The notes: generated by a model from the sequence alone, not told the origin. A stretch of 64,000 nucleotides of DNA from Calliopsis andreniformis (GCF_051401765.1 NC_135073.1:8432001-8496000), one strand, 5' to 3'; shown: positions 25,201-39,700, counted from the stretch's first letter. Program-made: numbers and translations.

Positions 25201-25640
25201 AAAATCGAAATTGTGAGTGTTTTCTGTTGGTGGAGAAGACTTACATTTAGCCTTTCATAATAACACTTGGAAGGCTAGTTAGACAGATCTATATTTACAT
25301 TTGAGGAAAATTAACATACTGCTGGTATTAGGAAATTTTAGTTCCTTGTTTTTTTATGTATTTCAAAAATTTTATGTGTGTAGATGTTCAATATTTCATG
25401 AGTAAGGCTACAGTTATAGTGGATGCATTTTCTGACGAACTGATACCAATATGTCCAAACTATTTATCCTACGAGTGAGACAATTTCAAACACACTCATC
25501 AAAACATCATGCACATAAAAATCATTTTACGTGGAAAAAAGAAATGCCCACAACCATCTCCAAACACAGACATATTAACAATTACAAATAAAAATCTTCT
25601 TAAAAATATCTTCCCTCCTCGAAACTAAAATATCAGACAA
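25201..25640. other. Spacer with opposite skews at its two ends
   Basis: Its left part (25200-25400) is G/T-rich and its right part (25441-25620) A/C-rich on the plus strand; a hand count of the right part gives 44 C against 13 G. No feature was recognised. Confidence 0.5.
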
Positions 25641-26700
25641 CAAACGATGTTACGTTCAAAGTCAGACCTATAGATTAACACAATAAAACAAAGTCGAGCG
25701 TCACAGAAAAGCTTCATTGATTCCCCCATAAAACGGCTCGAGTAATCTTCCAGCCCAGCAGAATCTACATTGAGCATACACTCGCGGCCAAAGTAAACTC
25801 CCAGATCACCGATCCAAGAGCGGAATAAATGCAAAACGATTTCCCGACCGCGGGAGGGCAAGATTTCCTCGGAGAAATAATCGTTGACGAAGGTCGACGA
25901 CAGGGACACCGTGGATTGGGTCGAGGGTCGGCCAGTGGAAACGGGGCGCGTTAGGGTCGAGGAGGCGAGCCAAAAGAAAGAGGATGGCCGTATGCGGCGG
26001 TTCCCAGCCGAAGGGAGAGACGAGCTGGTCACAAAGTTGCGAATTAAAAAATACAAAGAAGTCCGAAATAGATGGAGGTAGTGGGAGTCGGGTGATGGGC
26101 GGAGGACGGTCGTGGAAGGGTAGATTTGAGACAAAGGGTGGCGCGGGAACAATAGCTTGTAATCTCGAGCCCTTAGAATAACCCTATCCCGCGTTGCTCC
26201 GTTCAGCTCAGGCATGCCCTTTCCCTAGCAGTCGCCTCGTATCGAAGCCACGATTTTCAACCGCCCTGACTCGGGGCCAACCAGCGGCCGATGAGCGGCT
26301 TGTCAGATCTGGCCGGGTACAATGAGCAGGTTAAACGAATCAATTTTTGCGCGATTCTACTCGGAAATTCCATTTCCGTGAGCGACAACCCCAGCCTGAA
26401 GAGGTACAAGAAGATAACGGATGTAGGGCCGCCGACGGTGATGGCTACGGCGAATGGGCGACGTCGGAACCCGCTCGTAAAAAGCTAAAGAGATTTTGTG
26501 CCCGCGATCGTTTTTCCATCGTCGAAGAAATATCTCGAAAAGTGCCGACAAATAAAAAACCTCGACGGGGGAATTAATATCGCGCTTTATGTACACGGTG
26601 AAACGAATAATTTCAGATGCGTTGAATATGAATAATACCCTCGGGTCGTTGGAAATGGTTTGTAAATTATGACATGTCGTGCATTCGTGAGATTGATTAA
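25641..26700. other. CpG-rich island
   Basis: GC-rich with a purine-rich plus strand at about 25870-26120. A 196-codon minus-strand frame (25625-26215) is the longest in the window but shows no domain, starts in low-complexity sequence and has no adjacent splice or promoter evidence, so I leave it uncalled. Confidence 0.45.
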
Positions 26701-28540
26701 TAGAGCACAATGCGTTTCAATTGATGCGTTGGTAATGAGTTGAGAGTTATAATAGTTCTTTGGTGAAAAAGTTTGATTTTTAGAATTGATAATGATAGTA
26801 CCATTTATGTTAAGTAATTACGGTATATAATTGTAGGGTTGGGACTGATTTATCTGGTACATCAACTTGAGTTACATAGAAGTCTAATATAAGGCTGAGA
26901 TAAATTAAGGTTTCGCGTTTTAAGGATTTTGTACGTGGAATATGAATTTACTAATTTATTTACTTCTTTAGTTCTTAAATGGAACATTTCTTATCTCTAA
27001 TTTAACGTTGCCAAAGAGTTTTGCGATTTTTATCTCAAAAAATGTTACTTGTTTGTGTAATTAGTTATTTTACCAACGTGAGGTGTTATCAGTGAAGTGC
27101 AAAGGTATATTTATGTAACATACATGTTCGTTGATTATCACCCAGTATCTTCACTATTTCGAAATCAAAGGTGTTGCAAAGTTCCAGTTGTTTGAAAGAC
27201 AGTGTTAATTGAAGGAATTTGTCTTTTCACAAGTATAGTCAACAGTTTCCTTTTCACTCGAGCAGAGCGAAACAGTGTTTCAAAAGTTCTCGCTTGCAAG
27301 TTTTGGGAACAGGTACCGAGGAAACGGAAGCGAGATAGCAAAGGAAGAAGAATAACAGGATAATTTACATTGTCAAATTTTCATTGTGTTTCCCCTTTGA
27401 GTTATCTTGGCATCCTCCTTCACTTTGCTCAACTACTCACCGCGTCACACCTTTCCCTCCTTGCTCATTTCTCCATTTTACATCTTCTTGGTAGTCTACT
27501 TACAAAGAAAAACTTTCGTGGATTACCATCTTGCTGAGTTTCTTGTTAATATTTATTAGATGTCTAACGTCGTCTAGAGGAGGGAATCGATAAGATCGTC
27601 TTGCTTTAAAATGTACGTAAAACTTTTGCACTTCGACTAGACGCAATTTCGATGTTGAAATTATAGACGAAAACAAATGACGAGGAACTATATTGCAATT
27701 TTGATTATTTAATTTGCTCATAAATGCAACAACCCTTTCAAAATTCTATTATTGTTTAACAATCTAAAAATAATAAATTCTAACTTTGAATTACATACTA
27801 AAAATTAGAATTCTGTGGTTTCAGTTGGAATAATATAAAATTTAATGTTTTTAAGGTAATATTATGATAATATTCTAAATATTCCTTTATTATTATTAGT
27901 GAATTTATATCTAGTTAGGGATGAATAGCTTTAATGGGATCAAACACCTCTCTTCACTAATATGAATTTACACTCAATTTAGAAAGTAAATACTTGTGCA
28001 GCCTTGATTTTGGTAGCATAAACGTGTACAGAAGTGTATTTGCTGGGATATTTCGGACAACATCCAGTATTTTCGTCTAGAACTACAAGTTTGCCCTTCC
28101 TTTTCTTGTTTTCTTTTCTTGTCCTCCGTTCATCTTTTATATACGTTTTTGTATGTATTTCACTACTACAACTTCTACATTTCCTATTCTTCTATGATAC
28201 GTGTATCATGAGTGAACATGTTATTCTTTTCTACGTTTGCAGAATGTTGCCAATAACGAACATATCGAATTTTCTTTGAAACTTTTTACTATTTAGAAAA
28301 CAAAGTATGAGCATCCAGTACCTAATGTACCAAGAAATATTTTATGAATGGCAAATACAACAGGACTGTACTCCAGCACAGTACTCTTGCCTGCAGTACT
28401 CGAAGGGTTAAAAAAAGACTAAAGCAAACCTATTCTAAATTATAAAACTGCTTCAACTAAATAGCACAATTTCATTGGTTAGCCGTAAAAAACCTTTTAA
28501 ACTATAACAACTCACTAGCAAAATCAGTTTTTACAGATAC
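26701..28540. other. AT-rich spacer
   Basis: 26701-26950 is G/T-rich on the plus strand. A slightly GC-richer patch lies at 27230-27480. The rest is AT-rich. No exon, RNA or repeat was recognised. Confidence 0.55.
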
Positions 28541-29510
28541 CTGAAAACCAACAATTTTTAAGACACATCACTCTTTTACTCGCCGAAGCATATCACACTT
28601 TACTCCCCTTAAACTACCCCTCCCAACCCTGCCAATTTCCACCACATCACGTCCAGCGAACTTCCAATTTCTTCACGTTCTAATCACGAGGCAGTTAATT
28701 GGCGTGTCCTGCGGTACCACGCAGCCAGCGTCATTCAGCGGAAACGTAGAGCGTGGCTGTCGAGTACCAGCGTGCACGAGGTCGCGTAGACGTCGGGGGA
28801 GTGTCGGTACGTCGGTGGCGATCTACCGCAATCCCATTCTGGGAGAACGCAGCGGGATGTCCACGGTGGTCGTCGGCTCGGTTTGCATTTCACAGCAGAT
28901 ATACGGTTATCTTGTACACGTCCGTGACAAAGCCCGTACGTTCCGGTTTAGGCGCTATCTCGCGACCCCCTCCCGCCCCCGCCGTCGACCCACCAATCTG
29001 CGTCCGTATTAATTACGGCACTCATTAAGATATCCGGTAATTCGCGGCGTGGCTGAACACGTTTGTAGCCGCACGGCCATGGCAACGAACATCGGCGGGG
29101 GTCGTGCGCGAGGGCAGAGTCTCCCAAGGTCCTCGCGCGCACGTAGGAATGTCTGCCATTCATTTAGCCGAACCGCGATTTTCCTTAATTAATTGATAGA
29201 TTGTCAGGCGAGATAGGCGAGCGCAATCGCGTTTGCCGCGGCGTGCCTCGTGTTCGCGGCCAGACGCCTCTCCGGATTCGACCGAGCAAATGGAAAATTT
29301 GGGCGGCGGTGGAAGGGAGAATGAGTGCGGTGCGCGTCGCAAATTACCGACCGTGATCGTCTCTGGAATGATTAAATTTGACGGGAACGCCTCGGTGTTG
29401 TGTCGTGACAGGGAACCGCAACATGACCGTTTCGCGGGAATAGTTATGTATGCCGTTGTTTTGGGGCAACCTTGAAGATCGCTCCGGGGTGACAAGAGGG
29501 ACAATGGTGA
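28541..29510. other. CpG-rich island with homeodomain-type words
   Basis: The first 150 bp are C/A-rich on the plus strand, then sequence is dense in CpG with words such as TTAATTACGG (29011-29020) and TTAATTAATTGATAG (29186-29200). Overlapping frames of 71-114 codons are not recognisable. It could be a developmental enhancer; this is inference from sequence style only. Confidence 0.4.
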
Positions 29511-31030
29511 CTATTAAATTTAGATGTGTTCATCTGAGGTAATTGACGAAATCTGAGTGCATTTGTACATAGGGTAACCTTCAATGTTATTTCTTGTTTC
29601 TGGTTTAAGGGTGTCGAGAATTGAGTTCTATGTACATTCGTACTCTTGCATGATCAATAATTATTAATATGAAATGCTTCGATATTTTTTATAATACTGC
29701 ATTTTATGGTTATCAGTGTGTAATTATGAAAGTATAGCTTTGTTTAAAAAGATACTCTATCCTAACATATTCGTAAGCTCAATCATTGACTAATCAATGT
29801 ATCTACATACATTATTGAGGAAGCTATTATATAATCTAGAATGTTATTTTAATTTTAGATAAATAACTAACGTACATGTACTCTCACATCCTTTTGAAGT
29901 GTGTAACGTGTATAGCCAATAACAAAAAGGAACGATAATGATATGGCATTCTGTGTTTACAGAAAAAAATGATATAATCACGGGAATAATTAGCACATGC
30001 GAATTACGAAAGTATCGTAAACTTCTGAAACAACATGTTGGTGAGCGTGGAATATCGAGTTTTAGCACCGAGGAATAAATTGTTACAATTAATTGAATCA
30101 TTTCAGGCGAAAATTTGCATACCGCAAATTGAAATGATATTGCAACATTAATGAAATAATTATGAAATTCAATGTAAGCAAATTAATGCATTGTCAAGTA
30201 TACAAAGTGTAATGACGTGACGAAACGATGAACATTTACAAAGATATCGACAGTACACTTACTACATAAATATAATTACAGTTTTGGTTTAAAAGTATAG
30301 GTAGATAATGATAACGTACCATGACATTTTATAATATTAAAGTACATGCTATGCAGATATGTGAAAAGTATTTTGTGTAAAGAATTATTCAGTTTCTATG
30401 ATGTAATCAATGTTAAAAATATTAAACAGGACAGATATGTACATGCATTGCTACAAAAGAAACCTATATAAAAGTTTCGCTATATTCGTTCTGAATCATG
30501 CCTGGCTATAGACACGGTCATACTACTTGTTCTCTTAATCTAGTGAAACAGATCAATCATACACTCTCCTGTCTTGCTACATACAATGCTTCAAAAAATA
30601 ATAATTAAATCATTGCATTTGCAACTCTATCGGAAGATGAAAATTATTAAACAGCGTCTAAAATATTTTCTTCCAAATGGATCAGAAAAATTCTTCATAT
30701 AATAAGTTACAGAGAAGAAAGTCCGATACTATGCAAGTATTGGCGAAAACTTAAAACAAAGTTACAGAGTAATTAATGCAGACATCTCATCAAATAAGAA
30801 GAAGTAACTTAAACACTTTTATGCTACAGTATTAAAATTATTAGTTCCTAAGAAATTGTTTATCATAAAGGAAATATTTCTTGTGTAAAAATTTATAGCA
30901 GTGTAAACTACAGGTTATGAGTCTTATCGATCAGAATTTGATAAACTACTCAGGATAGTGGTAATTGCATTAACAAAGTGATATGCAAAGTATTGCTCAG
31001 TAGAGAAATTTCCGTATGCATGAATCACGT
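29511..31030. other. AT-rich spacer
   Basis: Starts G/T-rich next to the preceding island and then is AT-rich. No gene or repeat was recognised. Confidence 0.6.
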
Positions 31031-32820
31031 ACATAGTTGCTAGCTTGAAATAATTGATTACTTCCGAGCGGAGCATTTTGGTAATGAAATCGACGGACCT
31101 CACTCATTCGTGGCGAAAGATGGGTGTGCTAACGAGGTTAGAAGGCCAGTTCCGACCTGTAGGCGGAAGAGAATATAACCAGCAAACCCTATCCTGGGGA
31201 GTTCGCATCCATGGAAAACCATGTTATAACTTCATTGCCCTTTTCGTCGAATTTACTAACTCAGGAGCCTTGCATAATATTCTTCGCTTCTACGTGAGCA
31301 GCACGTTTTGGAAGGCGATTCCTATTGTCACAACATTACTGTAAATGACAGAATATGAATAATAAAATGGATAAAAATCGATTGATATTTAATATATATT
31401 TTTATAGACATCCACAAAGTAGAAAAATTCTGACAAATTCTCACTTTCAAATTGTGTAATAAAGATACAAACACAGGGAATGTATTCTAATAGACGAAGA
31501 TTTTATATAATTTTCATTTATATATTTTAATACATTGTTATTAATTTTGTATTAACTTTGGATATCGCAATGTACTTTCAACGTTAATCAGTTCTTCTCT
31601 GTTCTCGAAGTAGCTTTTCGCACAACCATCTCCGTGTACCATTTTCATCCCTGACCATGTACAGATGAGTATATTCTAGAGTCCTTTAGACCTCATAGTA
31701 CGGAGAGTGCTTAAATTCACAATGGCCGCAAACGCGATGCGAATTTGCGATGTGCACAAGTTAATACTTGTCGGTTGGAAGGTGGAATTGCACTGGTCGA
31801 CCTTACTCGGACCTTCTTCCGGCTAACGCGTTAACCATTTTTCCCTCTGCATGCTTTAGTGTAGACCTCTTACCTTGAAGACTTAACCTACGTGAAAGAG
31901 GTGTGTAATTACTTGAGTTCAACCCTGATTAGCAATGCATAGAGATTAGTACTATTATAAGAAATGAATCTTTGAAGTAATTTATTCGACACTTTTATGG
32001 CAAACTTTTTTGCAGCATATTTATAACTGCGATAGGTATTCTATTTTTGAAACTGTTAATATGGAAGTAGAGAAATTACATGATATATGAAACAATTCTC
32101 AGGTCGAGGGTGGTACAGTTTGACGCAGGCTTGTTAGTATTTCGTTCATTTTACGGACTACATGTCTGAACAGACGCAAAGGGTATTCTACTTGTCGGAT
32201 GTCTGACCATAGACGAGAGTCGTCCCAGCGGAGTACTACCACTCCCACTGCTATTTACTGCTGCCTTCCTCTGTCCCGCTCAGCCAAAAATTGTAAAACT
32301 GCCTCGTGATATACATTTTACCCTCACCTGTCCTAACATTAGTTGGATGGTTATAGTTCCTTTATCTGTGATTGTCCCACAATTTGCAAGTTAAGATAAA
32401 CAGAAAAATAAAAGTACTAGAATTTATAAACTTACAAAAAGAAATCTGATTATTCCTGATATCATTTACCAAGCTAACTCCTCCCCTTCACACAATAAAC
32501 TTAATCACTGTCAAAAAGCAACACCTCGTTTCCCAAAAATTAAGCTTTCATCCGAAGCTTAAATACTAATTAGCTCCCTCCTGAACAAGCAACTTACTAA
32601 TAATTAAATCCCTCGAATCACCGAGCCAACAACACAATTTACCCTGCAGAGTTGTGTACGTGTTGCATAATCCAGAGGAACCATAACGATGTGCAGTAAA
32701 GTTACCACAGTAAGTTTCCCAGGAACAATAACAAAGACTGTCAGTCTTTATATCTCCTAACACTTTGTAACAATTTCCCCGGGATTATTCGCCCGTACTT
32801 TGTTCTAAACCCTGTCAAAG
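31031..32820. other. AT-rich spacer with patches of medium GC
   Basis: GC-richer patches at 31040-31340, 31600-31900 and 32110-32340. 32400-32820 is C/A-rich on the plus strand. None has coding or RNA signals. Confidence 0.5.
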
Positions 32821-33260
32821 TCCGGGCGCTCATCCGAGTGATGGTTACTAGGATACGCGACACCCACCCCTCTCCCTCACGCCACCCCTCTATCCCGTAG
32901 CATTTCCCGTTTTACTCTTCTCCAGCCTCGTTCCTGCCCCGCCGTCATCCGCCACATCGTGCGCTGATGTATGATTTAATGCTGGTTTCGAGAGTAGACC
33001 GAGGAGAGCGTGGAGCGAGTAAACTGGCAACGGAGTAAAGGAGAGCGGTGGGAAGCACGGGGCGGTCGGGACGGTATAAGGGTTTGCACGGTGTAGTGTT
33101 GCAGTGAGCTCATTAATTTACTAGCAAGCGCCAAAGGGTGGCTTAACAAGGTGCTAGGTTCCATTTTATTAGGTAAAATTGAAGACACATCGGAGAATGC
33201 GCTTCTTGAACATGGGACGCTTATGGATGCCTTCGTAGTGCAAAAATCTTCGGGACTCGC
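32821..33260. other. CpG-rich island
   Basis: Pyrimidine-rich plus strand at 32855-32960, then purine-rich at 32990-33080, so strand asymmetry flips inside the island. No recognisable coding frame. Confidence 0.45.
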
Positions 33261-34132
33261 GATTGTTAAGTTTCGTCTTGTTGGTTTATTGGGGAGGATA
33301 TTTGTTGCTTGAAATATATTTTTAATGCGTGATGAAAAAAGACAAGGTGTTATGTAAGGGAACTACTTTGTTAGACTACTTTTGTGATATCATTTAGAGT
33401 ATAAAAATATGGGAGGTTGTACGTCGCTCTCGTAGTGCACAGGTTCAGAAACTAGTAAAGATTCGATAAATAATAATTAAGTATTGTGCACAAAAAGTTT
33501 TTTGAACATTCAGATGCTACATCAGAAGAATGTATACGAGTAGAATATGGTTTAAAATTAAAGTGCAATGGATTGAGATTTAAGAAACTTTCAAAAATTA
33601 AATAAATTTACATTAGAATTCTATTCAGGAATTTAGAAAGTGACTCTTGCATTTCTAATTTTTAAGAATTAACAATCCAAACAATACAATCCTAAAATAT
33701 AACAATGAAGCTCAAATTCTAAATAATATACTTACATATTATTTTCAGTATCATTGTTAACGAAACACTTTTCGTAAACAGGCATTTAGTATTATATAGC
33801 GACCCAATATTGATTCGATGTTAAGAGACATGCAACGTTTAACACGAATCGCAAATCGCAAAAGTCATAATGAGCATGCTAAGCCTTGTGTCGGTCAGTG
33901 GTCAAAGTGTTTCAAATATTACATCAAAGTAGATCTTGACCTATACACGAATATGAATACAAGCAGCGGACTACTTGAAATTCAATGCTTGTAATTTCAA
34001 AGCGAAGTAATACAGTAAGGAATTTCTCAGCCCTGAAAAGGGTAAATTTACTGACCTGTTCCCCACATTCGTATTAAATCGTTCTACATATTATAATCAA
34101 TTAAAATTTATAGTCTTCATTTTCCTTATACA
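33261..34132. other. AT-rich spacer
   Basis: Begins G/T-rich (33260-33470), then AT-rich. No feature was recognised. Confidence 0.55.
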
Positions 34133-34134
34133 TA

Positions 34135-34594
34135 CACAGTGTTTCACGCAACTGTGCCAGGCTATATTTCTTAAATAACAAGAGATAGAAAAAAATTGCA
34201 TTAGACAAATTTACGCAGTATTACATGATACTCGTTTCAGTGTTTGTATGTCAAAAAAATGACATTCATGAATATGACAAACATGGTAATTGTCGACTGT
34301 GAAGTAAGAACAATAAAGATAAAATTTCGCCTGAACGAATTAATTTGCGGCCTAACTGCTCTAATACTTTTTTATAGAGGATAAAGAGAGGCATCCGATG
34401 GTGTACAAAAAGTGTATAGTTTCGTCGAAAAGAAATGAAGACGACCTTGAAATCATTGGAACACTTCCACTTTCGGAGTAAACACATACGCCGTAACAAG
34501 TACCATTCAATACTGTTTAAGTTTGTCCAATGAAATTTTTTTCTATCTCTTACTGTTATAGCTATAACTTGGCCCAGTTGCGTGAAACACTCTG
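34135..34594. mobile_element. TA-flanked inverted-repeat element (MITE, Tc1/mariner-like)
   Basis: 460 bp bounded by TA on each side (34133-34134 and 34595-34596), consistent with a TA target-site duplication. The left terminus CACAGTGTTTCACGCAACTG matches the inverted right terminus CAGAGTGTTTCACGCAACTG. The inverted repeat continues inward through AGAGATAGAAAAAAATT and ATTAGACAAA-type sequence for at least 75 bp, and weakly to about 110 bp. A 77-codon minus-strand frame inside it is not a transposase. The TA duplication points to the Tc1/mariner superfamily, and the internal sequence is unrecognised, so this is a non-autonomous copy. Confidence 0.8.
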
Positions 34595-34596
34595 TA

Positions 34597-34940
34597 TATC
34601 ATTACTTTATTTTATAAATTTTATGAATGCATAAAACATAGCTTAATTTAATCTTCAAAAGTATTTTATGATTACTACTGACCAAGTTGAACTTGACTAT
34701 ATCCTCACAGTTCATAATTTCCAAGAATAAATTAAAAAGCTCCTTCCAGTGAATTATTCCTAGTATCTGCTCCAATAATCAAAGAGCTGACATAAAACGT
34801 TCGCACTCGAATTACGTGATTCAATAATAGCTCTAAAAAGTTTGAGCGAAGAATACAATGAAAGCGAGACCTCCACGTAGTCGCACTTATTTAGGTAAGG
34901 ATAAGTAATTTACCGAGTAAAAAGTCTGAGTGCAGTGGAG
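34597..34940. other. AT-rich spacer
   Basis: No feature was recognised. Confidence 0.55.
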
Positions 34941-36060
34941 CTTCGTAACCACGGTCAGTGACGTCTCGCAAAATGGCAGGCACCGAGGGTCGGAAGGCTG
35001 AGAAAAAACAATAGGAAAAGAAGAAAAATAATTAATGTGGGTGTCTCATGTGCGCTCGCCTGGCTCCTCCCTTTCTTCTTCCTTTTCGTCCCTCGACCCA
35101 GAGAAAGGGATGGGACGAGTGCAGATAAAAAGATAACGAGTCTCCGGGAAGCTTCACAGGCCCGCCTCGACAAAGGTGGCCGGTGACGTTACGTTTCAGG
35201 CTACGTTTTAGCTATCCGTGCGTGCATCGTACGACGTAGATGTACAAGCACAGCCCCGAAATGTGCTTTTTCTTGTAAATATAGGCGTCGAGAAGAGGAG
35301 CCATAATGTCGGTCCTTCTTTTTCTTTGAATGATGCCTCCTAAGTGTGAATTCGGAATGAATTCACTAAAAGCAAGCCACCGTCCTCAAAAACCATGTCT
35401 GCTTCTCCAGCTCTTCGTGGTATTATTTAAACTGTTATGTAGACATTCGCGCATTGCCTTACCTACCTTGTTAAATAAAAGTCACGGAAATTCCGCTTTG
35501 GGTTGATGTTAAAGTGTCACTAAAACATTTCAACGCAACTCGAGCTAGGATAATTGTGAGTGATGAAACAAGTTCTGTGCTGTTTTTCTAGTAGAATAGG
35601 TGGAGAATATGAATTTCAGGTTTTTTTCTCAGTTGTAATTACGATTTTTTTCATTTAATAATGGTGATCCAAATTTACGTGTTATTACTTTGTGAATGTA
35701 TATACTAATTATACATATAATAATTATGTTCATTATTAAATTATGAATTGTTCCTCGTGGAGCAAGTGAATAATAGTTATCGAGATAGAGGACATTTCCT
35801 ACCCTTCCCTTATGAGTAACTATTTCATTACAGTAATTAACAATAATCGTACACCGTTTAGCATTATTTTTCACCTCTCCACGAAAGCACTGCCAAGTAC
35901 AAACGCAATGGTAAGAGAAGTGGCAACGATTACACGCAGGTTGTGTTGTCATGTTTCCTTCCAACACGAGTAAACACAGCAATTAGGGATTCGAAAGAAC
36001 GTGTACCTATCAGGAGCAGTGACACAGTTTTCTCCCGTAATAAACAAACAAGCCCTTTGT
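34941..36060. other. Small CpG-rich island (34941-35300) and AT-rich spacer
   Basis: The island holds TGACGTCTCGCAAAATGGC near 34969, which combines a CRE-like half with a YY1-like AAAATGGC. This recalls the cassette motifs, but the rest of the cassette is absent. The remainder to 36060 is AT-rich, C-biased toward the right. Confidence 0.4.
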
Positions 36061-36790
36061 TAGAACACACAAGCATGCAGGGGCATCGTTGGAAGTGGCG
36101 AAAAATATAAAACGACGTGGTGGACAGCGGCATCGTGTTTTTGGGCAATTAAACATTTCCATTTTCAATTTCTCGTTGGCGCTGAGCGTCGGGGCGCGGT
36201 CGGCGGTCAGCCTGTGGCTGACGATCGTTGATTCGTTTATCGCCAATCTCTCTGTTCCTCCACCGATCCCCTTTCCCCTCTTCCAGCCCCTTCACCACCC
36301 TACCCCCTGTTCCCCTCGTTACCACGTGTTCCCCCCGTCAGCCACCCCCTCCCGGTCTCTTTGTTGCTTCAATTTTTTTCGTGGTTTTCCATTTCGAGCA
36401 GCCTCGCTTCACCCCCAACCCATCGACAATCCCGCCATTCGAATCACCCTCGAGAATCGAACGGATACCAAGCAATTATTTAACGCTGCGTACTGTGGCT
36501 TCGGTTTGTCTCGTTGAAATACGCCAGAATCCCGCCCTATCAGAATGCCCCTTATACGAGGTGACAGTTTCATCGATTATCCTATTATCATCGAATACTG
36601 AAAGCCAACACTGTATTACGCTGACGAAACAAATTTGAATTTCGGCTAACTATTATCTGGTCGTTACAGGGTGCCAGGGTGTTAACGTCGCCTGAAAAAG
36701 TGTGATTTCGATTGGTCCATCGCTTGGAACGGTCCAAACACTTCATACGCGACCTCGCGCAGTCACGAGGAGGTATGTTACGAGCTTTAC
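36061..36790. other. CpG-rich island with a pyrimidine-rich tract
   Basis: 36250-36420 is strongly pyrimidine-rich on the plus strand. Two overlapping plus-strand frames (142 and 136 codons) are Pro/Ser/Phe-rich reflections of it. No gene is called. Confidence 0.5.
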
Positions 36791-39700
36791 TCACATCTTG
36801 AATTTGATCAGTTGGATTTAGTTACAAGAAATTCTCAAGTTAATAAATACGAACTATCATTTTGGAGCAAAAGATTCTGTGAGATATCTTGACATACGCT
36901 TGACTAATCCTCTTTCCATAGAACTTCTTTGCATGATAAAAAGACAGAACATTAGCTGCACAGTATTTCACATGTTACAATTTCTCCAATTTGAGCAGAT
37001 TTACAAAATGTTGAATAGTATCTAATAGATATGGTGTGACAAGATTATTAAATAGGTATTGTAAAATACAAATCAGTTGTCGATGAAACATTCACATGCA
37101 GTCGATAAATCTATCAGATTGAGAACCTAGAATCAATTTTTTAATGAACCTAGAACACCAAGCTTCTCGAAATCCCATGATTTATCTGAGTTTAAGGTTG
37201 GTACAGATAGTTTACTGGCGTGCAACGAGGTATTTGGACGGCCAGTTTGTAGCAGAACGCGGCTAGTATTGTGTTAGGAGCACCTTGGGAGCAAGCAGGT
37301 GCTTTACTTTGTCCCAAAGGAGATATCAGATGCTCGCGAAACAGGAAATATATCTCGTAGACAAAGATTTGCTGTGTCGCGGAAAACTCGTAATCCGAGA
37401 AAATATAATCAGTTTTATTATCTGTGCGTACTGATTCAAATATTCGTTCATTTCATATCTTCCTCAAATATCAGGTTGTTCCTTATTCAAAGTCGCTGCG
37501 TTACCAAACAGTTAACACAGTTGTCAAGAATAATTAAAATACTTCTATTTTTGTCACTACATCTGGGACAGGAAGTGTTCTCTTTTTGTCGCATTCGTGT
37601 AAGTTAATTGACGCGAGAGAAATTTATGAGGCACGTAGATTCACTTCATTGCAAAAATGAATACACGTAAAGAAATTAGGTTTCGACATAATTGAAAAAT
37701 ATGCACTATACTTAAATGAAAGAAATTAAAATTTATGTACATTCATAAATAGTTGCAGAACGTTGTTTTATACCTTCTGCTTTCGTGGAAGTAAAGTGGT
37801 AAATAACAAAAACTGTATGTACATTCAGAAATTGAGTTCCAGGGATTGTAAATAAAGAGAATTTATATTCAAAGGTATCTATTTTAATATATACTACTTT
37901 TAAGTTGTAACACGATATCTGTTTCATCCACATTAAAATTCTTGGTGGTAATTTTTGTCATTCTTATCTATACATAACACTTAATTGCAAACGAAATAGT
38001 AATTTTTTCAATTCAAGTCGCAAATCATTATCAATCATTTCCCTACAACCCTACTATAAAATACAGAAAAAAGTACTTAATTTCATTCAAAAGGCAAAAG
38101 ACAGTAGTATCATTAGTACTAAAGTAAATTTCAGTATTTCCTAGCGATTAAATAATTTAGGAAGCCCGCCGCAAGGGATGCATCTTGAATTCCTCCAAAA
38201 CTTGTTTGCAGATAGTGTAACAATTGATCATTCCCAACTAAACTTTCGCTTGATCAATGTGTACCGAGCAAGCCCGAATGCAAATGGACCAGATGCAGAT
38301 ACTACGATTATTTATTCAAATGGTCAAAGACGTCGGGCACAGGATAGATTCGTAAAGCGGATCTGTCCAGGCAAAGTGGACGTCCGTTAAACAAGCCCTC
38401 TTTGCCTCATAGACCTAATGGCTGTGTTCTCGTGTTTACAATAATAACGCGTCTGGGGTTCCGAACGGATATAGTGCATATACATATATTAGCAACAAGC
38501 CAAAGCAATTACAGCGTGGTCCGAGCACCGTCGTTGTTATGCCAGATGGTCGTCCTACTCCATTACATTGATTAGTAACGAGAACCGCGTAACCTTCATG
38601 GTTAACAGTGATCATTCATCTACCAATTTCGATGTAACTGATATGTCATGAACTGGTCGTTCGATTGGCGCGCGCGATCAAGAATCTAATTCTCCTCTGG
38701 TTTCGAACACATATACCCACGTGGTAACTGGGAAATGAGATCTACTGATGAGGACTACAAAGGTATGCAAATTATTAGACTCGATGGAACAGTGTCACAA
38801 TTTCGCTGACGTTATACAAGAACGTCAAGAAAATACAGTATCTCCTTGGAGAGCTTAGGTATATTATATATGAAAAAAACAGTCAATTTGGAATATTCAG
38901 TAATGATTACTAAAATACATTTTTGTAACTTTTATCACAATTAGGCCACTGTTTTTCTACTTTTATTTTAGAGTTCTCTATGCAGTGGACAAAGTTACAT
39001 GTACTGAAACTAGAATTAAATGTACGCTGCTTATTAGTAATTTCGGTGTTAAATTGCATTTGATTAATGTATTATATTAAGATTTAAACATTTTAAGTAC
39101 TATGATGGAACACCAATTACAGGCAAGAGCAGTTCGAATTTTCGCACGAGGTAGCAGTGTTGCATACGACCCATTGATGTTCCTATTGACCGAGGTGATC
39201 TTTCCACCGTTTCAGTAACACATATCAAGCATGGTGTCTACAGCTTTTAAGCAGTTAAACTGAGGTTATACGAAGGTAATTTGTATTGAATATTAATGTA
39301 CGGTGTTGTCGACTTCTATTCGAAAGCCTTTGTATGAATATTTGCATTGACCAATTCCACATGAAAGTAGAATTCCTATTTCATAATACCGAAACGTTAT
39401 TCGTATTCATTAACCTTATTTGGTACGCATTGAAATACATATATATACGTACATATTACAATTCCCTTTGGTTTATACTTAACATTTCGAAATGATTTGC
39501 ATCGAGAATGAGGATATAATTTGAAAACACATCGATAACACCGTTTTTTATTTTGCTATCGTTAAAAACGAGTTACACAGTCGCGTGATAAATTAGTCAA
39601 AAATTGTGAGTGCAGACGTTCGTGCAATGTGAACAATGATACGAATTCGTTCGTATTTCTTTTGTATGCATTTAAATACTTGCACTACTTGGCACGTGAA

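Noticed and set aside
25625..26215. 196-codon minus-strand open frame, the longest in the window
   Set aside because: No recognisable domain, no splice or promoter support, located in a GC-rich island where stops are rare.
34266..34499. 77-codon frame inside the TA-flanked element as a transposase remnant
   Set aside because: No transposase motif such as a DDE/D pattern is visible, and it is too short.
38178..38390. 70-codon plus-strand frame with an acceptor-like sequence inside it
   Set aside because: No matching donor, no family recognised; the evidence is too weak to call an exon.
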